A stretch of 64,000 nt of DNA, taken from positions 1 to 64,000 of the forward strand of contig CALUGW010000005.1 of the NCBI GenBank assembly GCA_944320305.1, in the 5' to 3' direction. A program made the translations under genes and the position numbers. Every line of letters begins with the position of its first letter. The first letter of the stretch is position 1. The stretch comes from an uncultured Prevotella sp. Lineage in GTDB: Bacteria > Bacteroidota > Bacteroidia > Bacteroidales > Bacteroidaceae. Shown piece by piece: positions 1 to 8,820 of this stretch. The notes beneath the pieces were generated by a model. That model ran no database searches and was not told the origin of the DNA. It worked only from the letters and a program-made list of their open reading frames with translations.

Positions 1-160
1 AGGGACGAACGATATTTCAAACTGAGGCTATATGCTCTACATGATTCTCGTATCACTCTAAATGTCGGATGAACCTTATTTCTTTCGTGTATATACATTT
101 AACAAGGAACTGTAAAACCCGAATCGCTCATATGCTGTGCGGCATTTACAGGCGGAAAAC

Positions 161-177
161 GCCGCAAATTTTGCGGC
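161..177 (-). terminator. possible weak terminator after the MCE gene
   Basis: A 17-nt near-perfect palindrome (GCCGCAAATTTTGCGGC) followed on the minus strand by GTTTTCC lies about 50 nt beyond the stop of the MCE gene. The U-tract is short, so the call is tentative. The rest of 1-226 shows no gene I can support. Confidence 0.3.
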
Positions 178-226
178 AAAGACACGTTGCGAAATACGTC
201 TTTATCACAATCCGGAACATCACACC

Positions 227-1126
227 CTACTTGTCTTTCTTTCCGAAGACGGAGAAGTGGACATAGCGCTTGGGATGGCGGCGCAGGTCGATCATCAGCG
301 AGTCGGCGTTCTTGACCGTGGAGTTGAGGTTGGTGTAGAGCGCGGTGTCGCGCATGAGCAGCCCCAGGGTGCCCTCGTTGCTGTTGAGCCGCTCGGTCAT
401 CTGGCGCACATTGTCGAGCGTCTGGTCCACGCGGGCCACCGTTCCGGCCAGGTCGAGGGCGGCAAGACTGTCGGTGAAGCGCTCGGTGTTGCCGAGTATG
501 CCGTCGGCCTTGTCCATCATTCCCGGCACCCGGCTGTTGAGCGAGGCCATGAGTGTGTTGAGACGGGCTGTGGTGACGGTGAGGTTGGAGGTTATCTCGT
601 TGGCATTGTGGAGCGTGCCCGCCAGCGCCGGATCGGCCAGCAGCACGTTGAGACGGTCCATGATGGAGTCGAGCTTGGGCAGCACCTGCTGCACGGCGGG
701 AATGAGGTCGGCGGCCTTGCCGAGCATTCCGGCGGCCATGCCCCCGCCGATGGTGTCGCCGGCGGCGACGAGGGCGGAGCGGTCGGCGCCCAGCCTGAGG
801 CTCACCTTGACGTTGCCGAGCATGTCGCTCTCAATCTCGGCCACCGTGCCGCGCGGCACGCGCATACGCTTGTCCAGCCCGAGCGCGGCCACAATATGGC
901 CTGAGGCATAGTCGTAGGCTATATCCTTGACCACGCCGACCTTGTAGCCGTCGGCGTAGACGGAGCTTGAGGCGGACAGTCCGCTGATGTTGTCGAAGGT
1001 GGCATAGTAGACATCCTCGTCGGAAAACAGGCTCAGTCCTTTCAGGAACTGCAGGCCGAAGAACAGCACCACAATCCCCACAACAGCCACAAGGGCTATC
1101 TGAACTTCCTTTGTAATGTATTTCAT
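227..1126 (-). CDS. MlaD/MCE family lipid-transport protein
   Basis: 299 aa. A single N-terminal membrane helix (about residues 8-27) anchors the protein in the inner membrane. An MCE domain follows (about 33-120), then a long helical tail (about 130-270). This is the layout of the periplasmic substrate-binding subunit of Mla-type ABC systems, which move phospholipids between inner and outer membranes. A TTG codon three codons upstream keeps the frame open, but ATG at 1126 gives the natural MKYITKE start. That start is 9 nt after the amidase stop, so the two genes are probably co-transcribed. Partner ATPase and permease genes are not visible in the window, and the exact lipid substrate is unknown. 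Confidence 0.9.
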   Translation of the reverse strand: MKYITKEVQIALVAVVGIVVLFFGLQFLKGLSLFSDEDVYYATFDNISGLSASSSVYADGYKVGVVKDIAYDYASGHIVAALGLDKRMRVPRGTVAEIESDMLGNVKVSLRLGADRSALVAAGDTIGGGMAAGMLGKAADLIPAVQQVLPKLDSIMDRLNVLLADPALAGTLHNANEITSNLTVTTARLNTLMASLNSRVPGMMDKADGILGNTERFTDSLAALDLAGTVARVDQTLDNVRQMTERLNSNEGTLGLLMRDTALYTNLNSTVKNADSLMIDLRRHPKRYVHFSVFGKKDK

Positions 1127-1135
1127 AACAGACAA

Positions 1136-2629
1136 TTATTGTTTCTTACTGTTGGCGGCACGCTGCCTGAACCCGGTCACGGCGGCTGCCACATCGGTGC
1201 GGCGCCCGTCGCTGAAGGCCACGATGAACGCCTGGGGGAACTTGTCGAGCAGCGTGCGGCGCAGACGGCTGACCTCGTTGTAGTCGGCCGATGAGCCGCA
1301 GGTGTACTTGTAAAGCCCGCCCTCCTCGTAGCACTCCACGCCGCTGACGCCCTTGAAGGCCTTGTCGCCGGCGGGCAGGGGGCGGCTGCTGGCCATGAGC
1401 TGCACCTTGAAGACGGTCTCGCCAGCCCCGGCGGGAGCCACGGCAGCCTCAGCAGAAGCCTCAGCGGAGGCCGGCGCGGCTGCGGGCGGCGTAACATCGG
1501 GCGCGGGCGCGGCGGCAGGCTCTGCCTGAGCCGCGCTGCCGGAGGCTGCGACAGGAGCCTGCGCCGGAGCGGGGTCCTTGCCTGCGGCAGCGGCTGAAGC
1601 GGCGGCGCGGGCGCGGCGCAAGCCGGCGGCCACATCGCCGACGGTCTCGCGCGGCGCGGCCTTATGCTCAAGAGCGGCCTCGCGGGCCTCGCGCTCAGCC
1701 TTTTCGGCCTCCTCGGCTTTCTCGCGGGCCTCGCGCTCGGCCTTGCGCCGCTCGCGGCGCGACATCTTCTTGTCGGCGTCGCCGCTGCCTGCTTTCTTTC
1801 CGTCGGCGTCCGCCCTGGCGTCGGCGCCGCTGCCGGAGTCGGGACGGAAAGGCACGGTGATGTTGCGGTCGTACTTGCGCTTGTAGTCGGCAAAGGCCTG
1901 ATAGATGCCGCGGCCGAGGGCGTCGATGCCCCCCTTGCTGTTGAGGAAACGCTCCTCGTCGGCGGTGGTGATGAAGCCCAGCTCTATGAGGCAGCTGGGC
2001 ATGGACGTCTCGCGGAGCACGAGGAAACCGGCCTGCTTGACGCCCTTGTTGACACGCCCGGCGGCGGCGCAGGCACGGCGCTGCACCATGCGCGCCAGAT
2101 CGACGCTCTTGGCCATGTTGCGGTCCTGTATGAACTCAAAGAGGATGTAGCTCTCGGCCGAATTGGGGTCGAAGCCCTCGTAGTGCTGCTTGTAGTCGCT
2201 CTCGTAGAGAATGACGGAGTTCTCGCGCTTGGCCACGTCGAGATTGTCGGCGGCGCGGTGCATGCCCAGGGTGTAGGTCTCCATGCCGCGCGCCACCTTG
2301 CCGCGCGGCAGGGCGTTGGTGTGGATGGAGACGAAGAGGTCGGCCTTGTTGCGGTTGGCAATCTTAGCCCGCTCGTGCAACGGCACGAAGACATCGGTCT
2401 TGCGTGTGTAGACAACGCGGACGTCGGGCAGATTGCGCTCGACATAGCGCCCGAAGGCGAGCGCGACGTTGAGATTGATGTTTTTTTCCTTGGAAATGCG
2501 GCCTGCCGCACCGGCGTCATGTCCGCCGTGACCGGCGTCGATGACAAGCGTGAACCTGCCGTCTGCCGCGGCAAAAGCCACGGTGACGGCCGCCAATGTG
2601 AACAAAAACGCGACAAGCCTCTTGTACAT
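1136..2629 (-). CDS. N-acetylmuramoyl-L-alanine amidase with C-terminal SPOR-like domain
   Basis: 497 aa exported peptidoglycan hydrolase. A signal peptide spans residues 1-21. The amidase_3 domain (about 26-245) starts with the zinc-site motif DAGHGGHDAG (31-40) and carries SIHTNA and LIELGFIT, as in AmiC-type enzymes that cut the amide bond between MurNAc and L-Ala. A charged Lys/Glu/Arg stretch and a long Ala/Pro-rich linker (about 270-405) lead to a C-terminal module (about 408-490) resembling a SPOR domain, which binds denuded glycan at division sites. The linker is unusually long and of low complexity. It is followed directly by the MCE gene, and a -7 element lies upstream at 2647. Confidence 0.92.
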   Translation of the reverse strand: MYKRLVAFLFTLAAVTVAFAAADGRFTLVIDAGHGGHDAGAAGRISKEKNINLNVALAFGRYVERNLPDVRVVYTRKTDVFVPLHERAKIANRNKADLFVSIHTNALPRGKVARGMETYTLGMHRAADNLDVAKRENSVILYESDYKQHYEGFDPNSAESYILFEFIQDRNMAKSVDLARMVQRRACAAAGRVNKGVKQAGFLVLRETSMPSCLIELGFITTADEERFLNSKGGIDALGRGIYQAFADYKRKYDRNITVPFRPDSGSGADARADADGKKAGSGDADKKMSRRERRKAEREAREKAEEAEKAEREAREAALEHKAAPRETVGDVAAGLRRARAAASAAAAGKDPAPAQAPVAASGSAAQAEPAAAPAPDVTPPAAAPASAEASAEAAVAPAGAGETVFKVQLMASSRPLPAGDKAFKGVSGVECYEEGGLYKYTCGSSADYNEVSRLRRTLLDKFPQAFIVAFSDGRRTDVAAAVTGFRQRAANSKKQ

Positions 2630-2646
2630 AACGCTCTAAAATTACG

Positions 2647-2654
2647 CAAAAGTA
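2647..2654 (-). promoter_or_regulatory. -7 element (TACTTTTG) of the amidase-MCE operon
   Basis: On the minus strand the site matches the Bacteroidota TAnnTTTG consensus and lies 18 nt before the amidase ATG. No clear TTTG is seen at -33, so the promoter is moderately supported. Confidence 0.5.
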
Positions 2655-2682
2655 ATGATAAATCCAGAAAAACCCGAATTAT

Positions 2683-3063
2683 TCAGAGAGTTTTATTATT
2701 TATTAATTGTATTTCCACTCCGGCGCCGGCACAGTCGGCACCCATCGGCGGATTGACCTTGGTGATGCTGAGCCGGAGCGAGGTGATGGCGGGGAAGGCG
2801 GCGAACAAGGCTCTGGCGATGCGCCCTGCGGCATGCTCCAGCAGGCGCGACGGCTCGGCCATCTCGCGCTTCACGATGCCGAACACGTCGGCATAGCTCA
2901 GTGTGTCGCGCACATCGTCGGTGAGCATGGCGCGCTCGATATTGTAGCCGGCGCGAAGATTGATGATGAAGTCGGCCCCGACGGCAGTCTCTTGGGGCGA
3001 CACTCCGTGACGGGCGTGAATGCGCAGGTCGCGGATGAAGACAGATGATGATTCGAGAAGCAT
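2683..3063 (-). CDS. folB: dihydroneopterin aldolase
   Basis: 126 aa, the normal length for FolB, which converts 7,8-dihydroneopterin to 6-hydroxymethyl-dihydropterin plus glycolaldehyde in folate synthesis. The N-terminal strand ARHGVSPQE, the middle LSYADVF segment and the LLEHAAGRIA helix with its catalytic Glu are typical. So is the late ITKVNPPM segment, where the Lys acts in catalysis. The fold-mate folK, which encodes the next pathway enzyme, lies at 13272-13685 rather than adjacent. No promoter element was recognised upstream. The gene ends 53 nt before the amidase start, where a separate -7 element sits. Confidence 0.93.
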   Translation of the reverse strand: MLLESSSVFIRDLRIHARHGVSPQETAVGADFIINLRAGYNIERAMLTDDVRDTLSYADVFGIVKREMAEPSRLLEHAAGRIARALFAAFPAITSLRLSITKVNPPMGADCAGAGVEIQLINNKTL

Positions 3064-3396
3064 TTGTTTTTATTTTTTAGGAGACGGGAGACAGGAGTTC
3101 AGACATTTGTCTTTTTGGAGGCTGGAGACAGACATTTACAAAATGTATTGTCTGCAATTTGCCATGTTGCGTCCTCTCTATAAGGGCGTGTCTCGCAAGT
3201 CACCCCGCACTTGTGATGCGGAGCGCGGAATGACGGTGTATGCGAGACACGCCCCTTTATAGTGGAATACGGCTTGCAAATTGCCGGTATTCATTATTAC
3301 AAAAGCACTTCATGACGACACGGCCTGCAAAGGTCTTAACTCCTTAACTTCTTGACTCCTTAACTCCTTATAAGCCAAATGTCTTGACTCCTAAAA
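3064..3396. other. intergenic region with one family A repeat
   Basis: 333 nt between nrdJ and folB with no supported gene. It holds a family A nested palindrome (listed separately). Near 3335-3370 there is a run of imperfect direct repeats of CTTAACTCCTT, a low-complexity pattern of a kind I associate with Bacteroidales intergenic DNA. Confidence 0.7.
3149..3290. repeat. interspersed repeat family A, copy 1 (nested palindrome)
   Basis: Inner arms GGGCGTGTCTCGCA (3184-3197) and TGCGAGACACGCCC (3241-3254) are perfect reverse complements. They are nested inside outer arms built on CTGCAATTTGCCA and TTGCAAATTGCC. The loop carries GCGGAGCGCGGAATGACGGT, a segment shared with the other copies. Confidence 0.85.
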
Positions 3397-5961
3397 CTAT
3401 CCGCACCGGCTGGCGCCGCAGTTCTTGCAGATGAGGCAACCCTCCTGATAGACGAGCGACTCATGGCCGCACACGGGGCACTTCTGGCCCTTGGCCTCGG
3501 TGCCATCGACAACATATTTCTTGAGGGCGCGCTCAACACCGTTCTTCCATGTGTTGATGCTCTCGTCCTTGAGCTGGAGCGAGCTGACAAGCTTGATGAC
3601 GTGCGCAATGGGCATACGGTAGCGCAAGACGCCGCTGATAAGCTTGGCGTAGTTCCAGTATTCGGGGTTGAACTTCTCGCTCAGACCCTCGACGGTGGTC
3701 TTGTAGCCGCGCTTGTTCTCAAACTGGAAGTCGTAGCGGTGCTTGCCGTTCTCGTCTGTCTGCTTGATGATCTTGCCCTTGGTGACGGTCTTGGGGAGCA
3801 CGATGCCCTCGTCGTCGTCCTGCAGTCCGGTGAAGATCTCGTAAGGATAGCCGTTGAGCAGGCCCACGAAAGCCACCCACTTCTCCTTGTTGTTCTGGAA
3901 GCGCACCACGTCGCACTCCAGCTCCTTGGGCCTCACCTCGGTCACTTCGGGCTGCTTGCACGGCGCCGGCTCGTTGGTAAGGTCGGCGGCCGCTCCCTTC
4001 TTGTCTTTCTTAGAGACGGAGATCATAACGCCCGAGCGGCTGCCGTCGCGGTAGATGGTGCAGCCCTTGCACCCCGAGCGCCACGCCTCGACATAGAGCC
4101 GGTTCACGAGCGCCTCGTCAACATCGGCAGGCAGGTTGATGGTGACGCTGATGGAGTGGTCAACCCACTTCTGGATGGCACCCTGCATGCGCACCTTCAT
4201 AACCCAGTCAACGTCGTTGGCCGTGGCCTTGTAGTAAGGCGACTTGGCCACAAGGGCGTCTATCTCCTCCTGGGTGTACTTCTTGTCGAGGTCGTAGCCG
4301 TTCACCTTCATCCACTTGAGGAACTTGCGGTGGTAGACGATGTACTCCTCGAACGAGTCGCCCACCTCGTCAACGTAGTCAACATGGACGTCGGGGTCGC
4401 CGGGATTGACCTTGCGGCGGCGCTTATAGACAGGCAGGAACACAGGCTCGATGCCGCTGGTGGTCTGGGTCATGAGGCTCGTGGTGCCGGTTGGGGCGAT
4501 GGTAAGGCAGGCAATGTTGCGGCGCCCGTAGCGGGCCATGTCGCCGTAAAGCTGCGGGTCGGCCTCACGGAGCCTGGCCACGAAGGGATTGTCCTGCTCG
4601 CGGGCGGCATCGTAGACGGCGAACGCCCCGCGCTCGCGGGCCATATCAACCGACGAGCGGTAAGCCGCAAGGGCGAGCGTCTTGTGCACCTCGACAGAGA
4701 AGCCGGTGGCCTCCTCGGTGCCATAACGCAGCCCCATGGCGGCCAGCATGTCGCCCTCGGCGGTGATGCCAACGCCGGTGCGGCGGCCCATGCCGCTCTT
4801 CTTCTTGATTTTTTCCCACAGGTGGCGCTCGGCGCCCTTCACCTCCTCGCTCTGCGGGTCGCTGTCAACTTTCTGCATGATCATGTCTATCTTCTCAAGC
4901 TCCAGGTCCACGATGTCGTCCATGATGCGCTGGGCGGCGTACACGTGGCGGCGGAAAAGGTCGTAGTCGAAACAGGCGTCCTTGGTGAAGGGGTTGACCA
5001 CATAGGAGTAAAGGTTTATGGACAGCAGGCGGCAGGAGTCGTAAGGGCAGAGCGGAATCTCTCCGCACGGGTTCGTGGACACGGTGCGGAAGCCCAGGTC
5101 GGCATAGCAGTCGGGCAGGCTCTCGCGGATGATGGTGTCCCAGAAGAGCACGCCCGGCTCGGCGCTTTTCCATGCGTTGTGCACAATCTTCTCCCACAGG
5201 GCGCGGGCACTGATCTCCTTGCGCCACTCCGGCTGGTCGCTGCCGATGGGGAACTGCTGCACGTAGGGGCGGTCGTCGATGGCCGCCTGCATGAACTCGT
5301 CGTCAATCTTCACCGACACATTGGCGCCGGTGACCTTGCCCTCGGTCATCTTGGCGTCGATGAACGCCTCGCTGTCGGGATGCTTGATGCTCACGGAGAG
5401 CATGAGCGCACCGCGGCGCCCGTCCTGCGCCACCTCGCGTGTGGAGTTGCTGTAACGCTCCATGAAGGGCACAAGGCCGGTGGAGGTGAGGGCGGAGTTG
5501 TTGACGGGCGAGCCCTTGGGCCTGATGTGCGACATGTCGTGGCCCACGCCACCGCGCCTCTTCATGAGCTGCACCTGCTCCTCGTCGATGCGCATGATGG
5601 CGCCGTAGGAATCGGCGTCGCCGTCAAGGCCTATCACGAAGCAGTTGCTCAGCGAGGCTATCTGGTGGTTGTTGCCGATGCCCGTCATGGGGCTGCCGGC
5701 CGGAATGATGTAGCGGAAGTGGTCGAGCAGGGCGAACACCTCGTCGGCAGACATGGGGTTGGCGTATTTCTGCTCTATGCGCGCAATCTCGTTGGCAATG
5801 CGCCAGTGCATATCTTCGGGCGACTTCTCGTAGATGTTGCCGAAGCTGTCCTTCATGGCGTACTTGTTGACCCACACACGGGCGGCCAACTCATCGCCGC
5901 GGAAGTAATCGAGCGAAGCGGCGTAAGCCTCTTCGTAGGTGAATGTCTTGTCGGAATTCAT
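3397..5961 (-). CDS. nrdJ: adenosylcobalamin-dependent ribonucleotide reductase (class II)
   Basis: 854 aa. The protein reduces ribonucleotides to deoxyribonucleotides with adenosylcobalamin as radical source, independent of oxygen. The N-terminal half carries ASLSNCF (Cys107, one of the redox pair), the glycine-rich MKRRGGVGHDMSHIRPKGS segment, and the active-site NPCGEIPL (297-304). PTGTTS and a phosphate-binding region occur further on. The C-terminus holds two CxxC pairs and ends in CGASRCG, the swinging cysteine tail that re-reduces the active site. The length matches full NrdJ of Bacteroidetes. It is monocistronic, has a -7 element at 5985, and shows no obvious cobalamin riboswitch upstream. 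Confidence 0.95.
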   Translation of the reverse strand: MNSDKTFTYEEAYAASLDYFRGDELAARVWVNKYAMKDSFGNIYEKSPEDMHWRIANEIARIEQKYANPMSADEVFALLDHFRYIIPAGSPMTGIGNNHQIASLSNCFVIGLDGDADSYGAIMRIDEEQVQLMKRRGGVGHDMSHIRPKGSPVNNSALTSTGLVPFMERYSNSTREVAQDGRRGALMLSVSIKHPDSEAFIDAKMTEGKVTGANVSVKIDDEFMQAAIDDRPYVQQFPIGSDQPEWRKEISARALWEKIVHNAWKSAEPGVLFWDTIIRESLPDCYADLGFRTVSTNPCGEIPLCPYDSCRLLSINLYSYVVNPFTKDACFDYDLFRRHVYAAQRIMDDIVDLELEKIDMIMQKVDSDPQSEEVKGAERHLWEKIKKKSGMGRRTGVGITAEGDMLAAMGLRYGTEEATGFSVEVHKTLALAAYRSSVDMARERGAFAVYDAAREQDNPFVARLREADPQLYGDMARYGRRNIACLTIAPTGTTSLMTQTTSGIEPVFLPVYKRRRKVNPGDPDVHVDYVDEVGDSFEEYIVYHRKFLKWMKVNGYDLDKKYTQEEIDALVAKSPYYKATANDVDWVMKVRMQGAIQKWVDHSISVTINLPADVDEALVNRLYVEAWRSGCKGCTIYRDGSRSGVMISVSKKDKKGAAADLTNEPAPCKQPEVTEVRPKELECDVVRFQNNKEKWVAFVGLLNGYPYEIFTGLQDDDEGIVLPKTVTKGKIIKQTDENGKHRYDFQFENKRGYKTTVEGLSEKFNPEYWNYAKLISGVLRYRMPIAHVIKLVSSLQLKDESINTWKNGVERALKKYVVDGTEAKGQKCPVCGHESLVYQEGCLICKNCGASRCG

Positions 5962-5984
5962 GAGTCTGTTATTGTTAGCGTGGG

Positions 5985-5992
5985 CAAAGTTA
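5985..5992 (-). promoter_or_regulatory. -7 element (TAACTTTG) of nrdJ
   Basis: CAAAGTTA on the plus strand reads TAACTTTG on the minus strand, 24 nt before the nrdJ start, which implies a very short 5' leader. The -33 element is not convincing. Confidence 0.55.
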
Positions 5993-6206
5993 GACCTTTT
6001 TTGCGAGATAAAAAAACATTTCTACGGAAAACTTTTCCCTTTTCAAAACAAAAAAAGTTTTCCAAAACGGATAACTTTTTAGTCCTCACCGCGATACGCG
6101 ACCTGCATAAAGTAAAACGGCGGAGGCACGGACATGGAGCGCAGGAAAGCGGCTTGTTTATTTTAATTGTATATCCGCATTTTGCCAGATGGACATTCTT
6201 TTTTTG

Positions 6207-6341
6207 AATATCCGCAAGTTACCAAGTTGTGTGTTCCATAAGGGGCGTGTCTCGCATACCGTCATTTCGCGTCGGAGCGCGGAATGACGGTATGCGAGAC
6301 ACGCCCTGCTGACATTGGAGCATTTGGCAACTTGCGGATAT
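6207..6341. repeat. interspersed repeat family A, copy 2 (best-preserved nested palindrome)
   Basis: The outer arms at 6207-6224 and 6324-6341 pair with one mismatch (ATATCCGCAAGTTACCAA against TTGGCAACTTGCGGATAT). The inner arms at 6243-6266 and 6283-6306 are 24-bp perfect reverse complements beginning GGGCGTGTCTCGCA. The whole unit is about 135 bp and could fold into a two-tier cruciform or RNA hairpin. Confidence 0.92.
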
Positions 6342-6423
6342 GCGGATATTCATTTTCTTTTTTATTTGCAGGCCTTTTGCCGTTTTTCGACTGGCACCAG
6401 AAAAAAAATCATGGCCAAAAGGC

Positions 6424-6455
6424 TTGCCGGATTACGTATTTTTTTTGTATATTTG
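6424..6455 (+). promoter_or_regulatory. promoter of tnaA
   Basis: The -7 element TATATTTG at 6448-6455 matches TAnnTTTG exactly. A TTG sits 21 nt upstream at 6424-6426. Transcription would start near 6462, about 80 nt before the ATG. Confidence 0.65.
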
Positions 6456-6541
6456 CACACAACAAACCCCGCAAACGCTCCCGCCGGAGAGTGGCGGAGC
6501 CGGGGCGCAGACTAAAAACCTAACAAAAAAACAACAAACCT

Positions 6542-7915
6542 ATGGAATTACCCTTTGCTGAATCGTGGAAAATCAAGATGGTGGAGCCAATCCGAAAGAG
6601 CACGCGCCAGGAGCGCGAGCAGTGGATCAAGGAGGCCCACTACAACGTGTTCCAGCTGAAAGCCAACCAGGTGTACATCGACCTGCTCACCGACTCGGGC
6701 ACCGGAGCCATGAGCGACCGCCAGTGGGCGGCCCTGATGATGGGCGACGAGAGCTACGCCGGGGCCGACTCGTTCTTCCGCCTGAAAGAAGCCATAACCC
6801 GCCTGACGGGCTTTGAGTACGTGATTCCCACGCACCAGGGCCGCGCAGCAGAGAACGTGCTGTTCTCCTACCTCGTGCACGAGGGCGACATCGTGCCGGG
6901 CAACTCGCACTTCGACACCACCAAGGGCCACATCGAGGGGCGCAAGGCCACCGCGCTGGACTGCACCGTTGACGCCGCCAGAGACACGCAGCTCGAAGTG
7001 CCGTTCAAGGGCAACGTGGACCCTGCCAAGCTGGAGGCCGCGCTGCGTGAGCACGCCGACCGCATTCCGTTCATCATCGTGACAATCACCAACAACACGG
7101 CCGGCGGACAGCCCGTGTCGATGGAGAACCTCAGGGCCGTGCGGGCCGTGGCCGACAAGTATGGCAAGCCCGTGATATTTGACTCGGCGCGCTTCGCCGA
7201 GAACGCCTACTTCATAAAGACGCGCGAAGAGGGCTACGCCGGCAAGACCATCAAGGAGATAACACGCGAGATGTTCGCCCTGGCCGACGGCATGACGATG
7301 AGCGCCAAGAAGGACGGCATAGTGAACATGGGCGGATTCATAGCCACCCGCAGGCAGGACTGGTATGAGGGAGCCAAAGGCTTCTGCGTGCAGTTCGAGG
7401 GCTATCTGACCTACGGAGGCATGAACGGTCGCGACATGGACGCCCTGGCCGTGGGGCTGGACGAGAACACCGAGTTTGACAACCTTGAGACACGCATCCA
7501 CCAGGTGCACAAGCTGGCGGCAATGCTCGACGAATACGGCATACCCTACCAGCGGCCCGCAGGCGGCCACGCCATCTTCGTGGACGCGCCGAAGGTGCTC
7601 ACCCACGTGCCCAAAGAGGAGTTCCCGGCACAGACGCTGACCATCGAGCTTTATCTGGAGGCGGGCATCAGAGGCTGCGAGATAGGCTATCTGCTGGCCG
7701 ACCGCGACCCGGTGACGCGCCAGAACCGCTTCGACGGACTGGACCTGCTGCGCCTGGCCATACCGCGCCGCGTCTACACCGACAACCACATGGCGGTGAT
7801 AGCCGCCGCGCTGAAGAACGTCTACGACCGCCGCGAGCAGATAACACGCGGCGTGCGCATAGCCTGGGAAGCGCCGCTGATGCGCCACTTCACCGTGCAG
7901 CTGGAGCGGCTGTAG
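6542..7915 (+). CDS. tnaA: tryptophanase (L-tryptophan indole-lyase)
   Basis: 457 aa PLP enzyme that splits L-tryptophan into indole, pyruvate and ammonia. Family marks are YIDLLTDSGTGAMSD (45-59), PTHQGRAAENV (96-106), TNNTAGGQPVS (183-193), DSARFAENAYFIK (214-226) and MSAKKDG (253-259), which holds the PLP-binding lysine. The HFDTTKGH and DSARFAENAYFIK segments follow TnaA rather than tyrosine phenol-lyase, although the two families are close and tyrosine phenol-lyase activity is not excluded. No tryptophan permease is adjacent. Its own promoter lies at 6424-6455 and a hairpin terminator follows. Indole produced this way is a known gut signalling molecule. Confidence 0.9.
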   Translation: MELPFAESWKIKMVEPIRKSTRQEREQWIKEAHYNVFQLKANQVYIDLLTDSGTGAMSDRQWAALMMGDESYAGADSFFRLKEAITRLTGFEYVIPTHQGRAAENVLFSYLVHEGDIVPGNSHFDTTKGHIEGRKATALDCTVDAARDTQLEVPFKGNVDPAKLEAALREHADRIPFIIVTITNNTAGGQPVSMENLRAVRAVADKYGKPVIFDSARFAENAYFIKTREEGYAGKTIKEITREMFALADGMTMSAKKDGIVNMGGFIATRRQDWYEGAKGFCVQFEGYLTYGGMNGRDMDALAVGLDENTEFDNLETRIHQVHKLAAMLDEYGIPYQRPAGGHAIFVDAPKVLTHVPKEEFPAQTLTIELYLEAGIRGCEIGYLLADRDPVTRQNRFDGLDLLRLAIPRRVYTDNHMAVIAAALKNVYDRREQITRGVRIAWEAPLMRHFTVQLERL

Positions 7916-7941
7916 GCCGCGGAAAGCCACTGAAGACAACA

Positions 7942-7981
7942 AAGGCCGAGCCGTCCGCCATGCGGGCAGCACGGCCTTTTT
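7942..7981 (+). terminator. terminator after tnaA
   Basis: AAGGCCGAGC pairs imperfectly with GCACGGCCTT across a GC-rich loop and is followed by TTTTTAG, a standard intrinsic terminator just after the stop codon. Confidence 0.7.
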
Positions 7982-8048
7982 AGCATACGGGAAACACACG
8001 GCGACAAAATAAACATCCGCAAACGTTATACTTACGGAATAATATGCG

Positions 8049-8056
8049 TAATTTTG
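8049..8056 (+). promoter_or_regulatory. -7 element (TAATTTTG) of the nitroreductase gene
   Basis: It matches TAnnTTTG, 23 nt before the ATG at 8079. The -33 position lacks a clear TTTG. Confidence 0.55.
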
Positions 8057-8078
8057 CACTGAAAAAAAACAGAACGAC

Positions 8079-8816
8079 ATGAAAACAATAAACACAAGGC
8101 GGACAATCCGCAAGTATTCTGACCGCGACGTGAGCGACGAGCTGCTGAACAGACTGCTCGGCGAGGCGTCGCGCACGCAGACCATGGGCAACCTCCAGCT
8201 GTACAGCGTGGTGGTGACACGCTCAAAGGAGGGCAAGGAACGGCTCGCCCCCGCACACTTCAACCAGCCGATGGTGACGGAGGCGCCGGTGGTGCTTACC
8301 GTCTGCGCCGACTACCACCGCACAAGCGCCTGGTGCCGCTGCCGCAAGGCTGAGCCGGGATATGACAACTTCCTGTCGTTCATCAACGCCGCCACGGACG
8401 CGCTGCTCTACACTCAGACGTTCTGCAACCTGGCAGAAGAGGAGGGTCTGGGCCTGTGTTTCCTCGGCACCACGGTCTATATGCCGCAGATAATCATCGA
8501 CGCGCTCGGCCTGCCGGAGCTGGTGATGCCCGTGGCCACGCTCACTGTGGGCTGGCCCGCGGAGAATCCGCCACTGACGGATCGTCTGACAGCAGACGCC
8601 TTTGTCCACAATGAGGCCTACCACGACTACTCCCCGGCCGACATAGACCGCCTGTACGCCGCAAAAGAGGCTCTGGAGGAGAACAAACACTTCTGCGAGA
8701 TTAACCACAAGGAGACACTGGCGCAGATATTCACCGACATCCGCTACACAAAGAAAGACTGCGAGGCAATGTCGGAAGGCATGATGGAAGCGCTGAGAAA
8801 ACAGAAATTCATATAA
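8079..8816 (+). CDS. nitroreductase family protein
   Basis: 245 aa. The N-terminal RRTIRKYSDRDVS segment is the FMN phosphate-binding signature of the NfsA/FRP-like flavin reductase superfamily. The INAATDALLYTQTF helix and the GLGLCFLGT segment follow as expected for the dimeric nitroreductase fold. Such enzymes use NAD(P)H to reduce quinones, flavins or nitro compounds; the physiological substrate here is unknown. The C-terminal tail (about 200-245) has Cys and His residues but no recognised domain. It is monocistronic and converges on the MFS gene across a shared bidirectional terminator. Confidence 0.87.
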   Translation: MKTINTRRTIRKYSDRDVSDELLNRLLGEASRTQTMGNLQLYSVVVTRSKEGKERLAPAHFNQPMVTEAPVVLTVCADYHRTSAWCRCRKAEPGYDNFLSFINAATDALLYTQTFCNLAEEEGLGLCFLGTTVYMPQIIIDALGLPELVMPVATLTVGWPAENPPLTDRLTADAFVHNEAYHDYSPADIDRLYAAKEALEENKHFCEINHKETLAQIFTDIRYTKKDCEAMSEGMMEALRKQKFI

Positions 8817-8820
8817 AGGG

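Larger units (their letters stand above)
5962..6541. other. divergent intergenic region nrdJ / tnaA
   Basis: 580 nt without a supported gene. It contains the nrdJ -7 site, the best-preserved copy of repeat family A, and the tnaA promoter with a leader of about 80 nt. No TnaC-like leader peptide with a conserved Trp and rut-like region could be recognised. Confidence 0.65.

Noticed and set aside
3463-6207. 914-codon open frame on the plus strand opposite nrdJ
   Set aside because: It is an antisense shadow of a GC-rich gene. The translated sequence is rich in His, Val, Ala and Leu with no domain, and nrdJ on the other strand is unmistakable.
6542-7915. annotation as tyrosine phenol-lyase
   Set aside because: The HFDTTKGH and DSARFAENAYFIK segments agree with tryptophanase rather than the FTTTRYH and DATRCVENAYFIK of tyrosine phenol-lyase.
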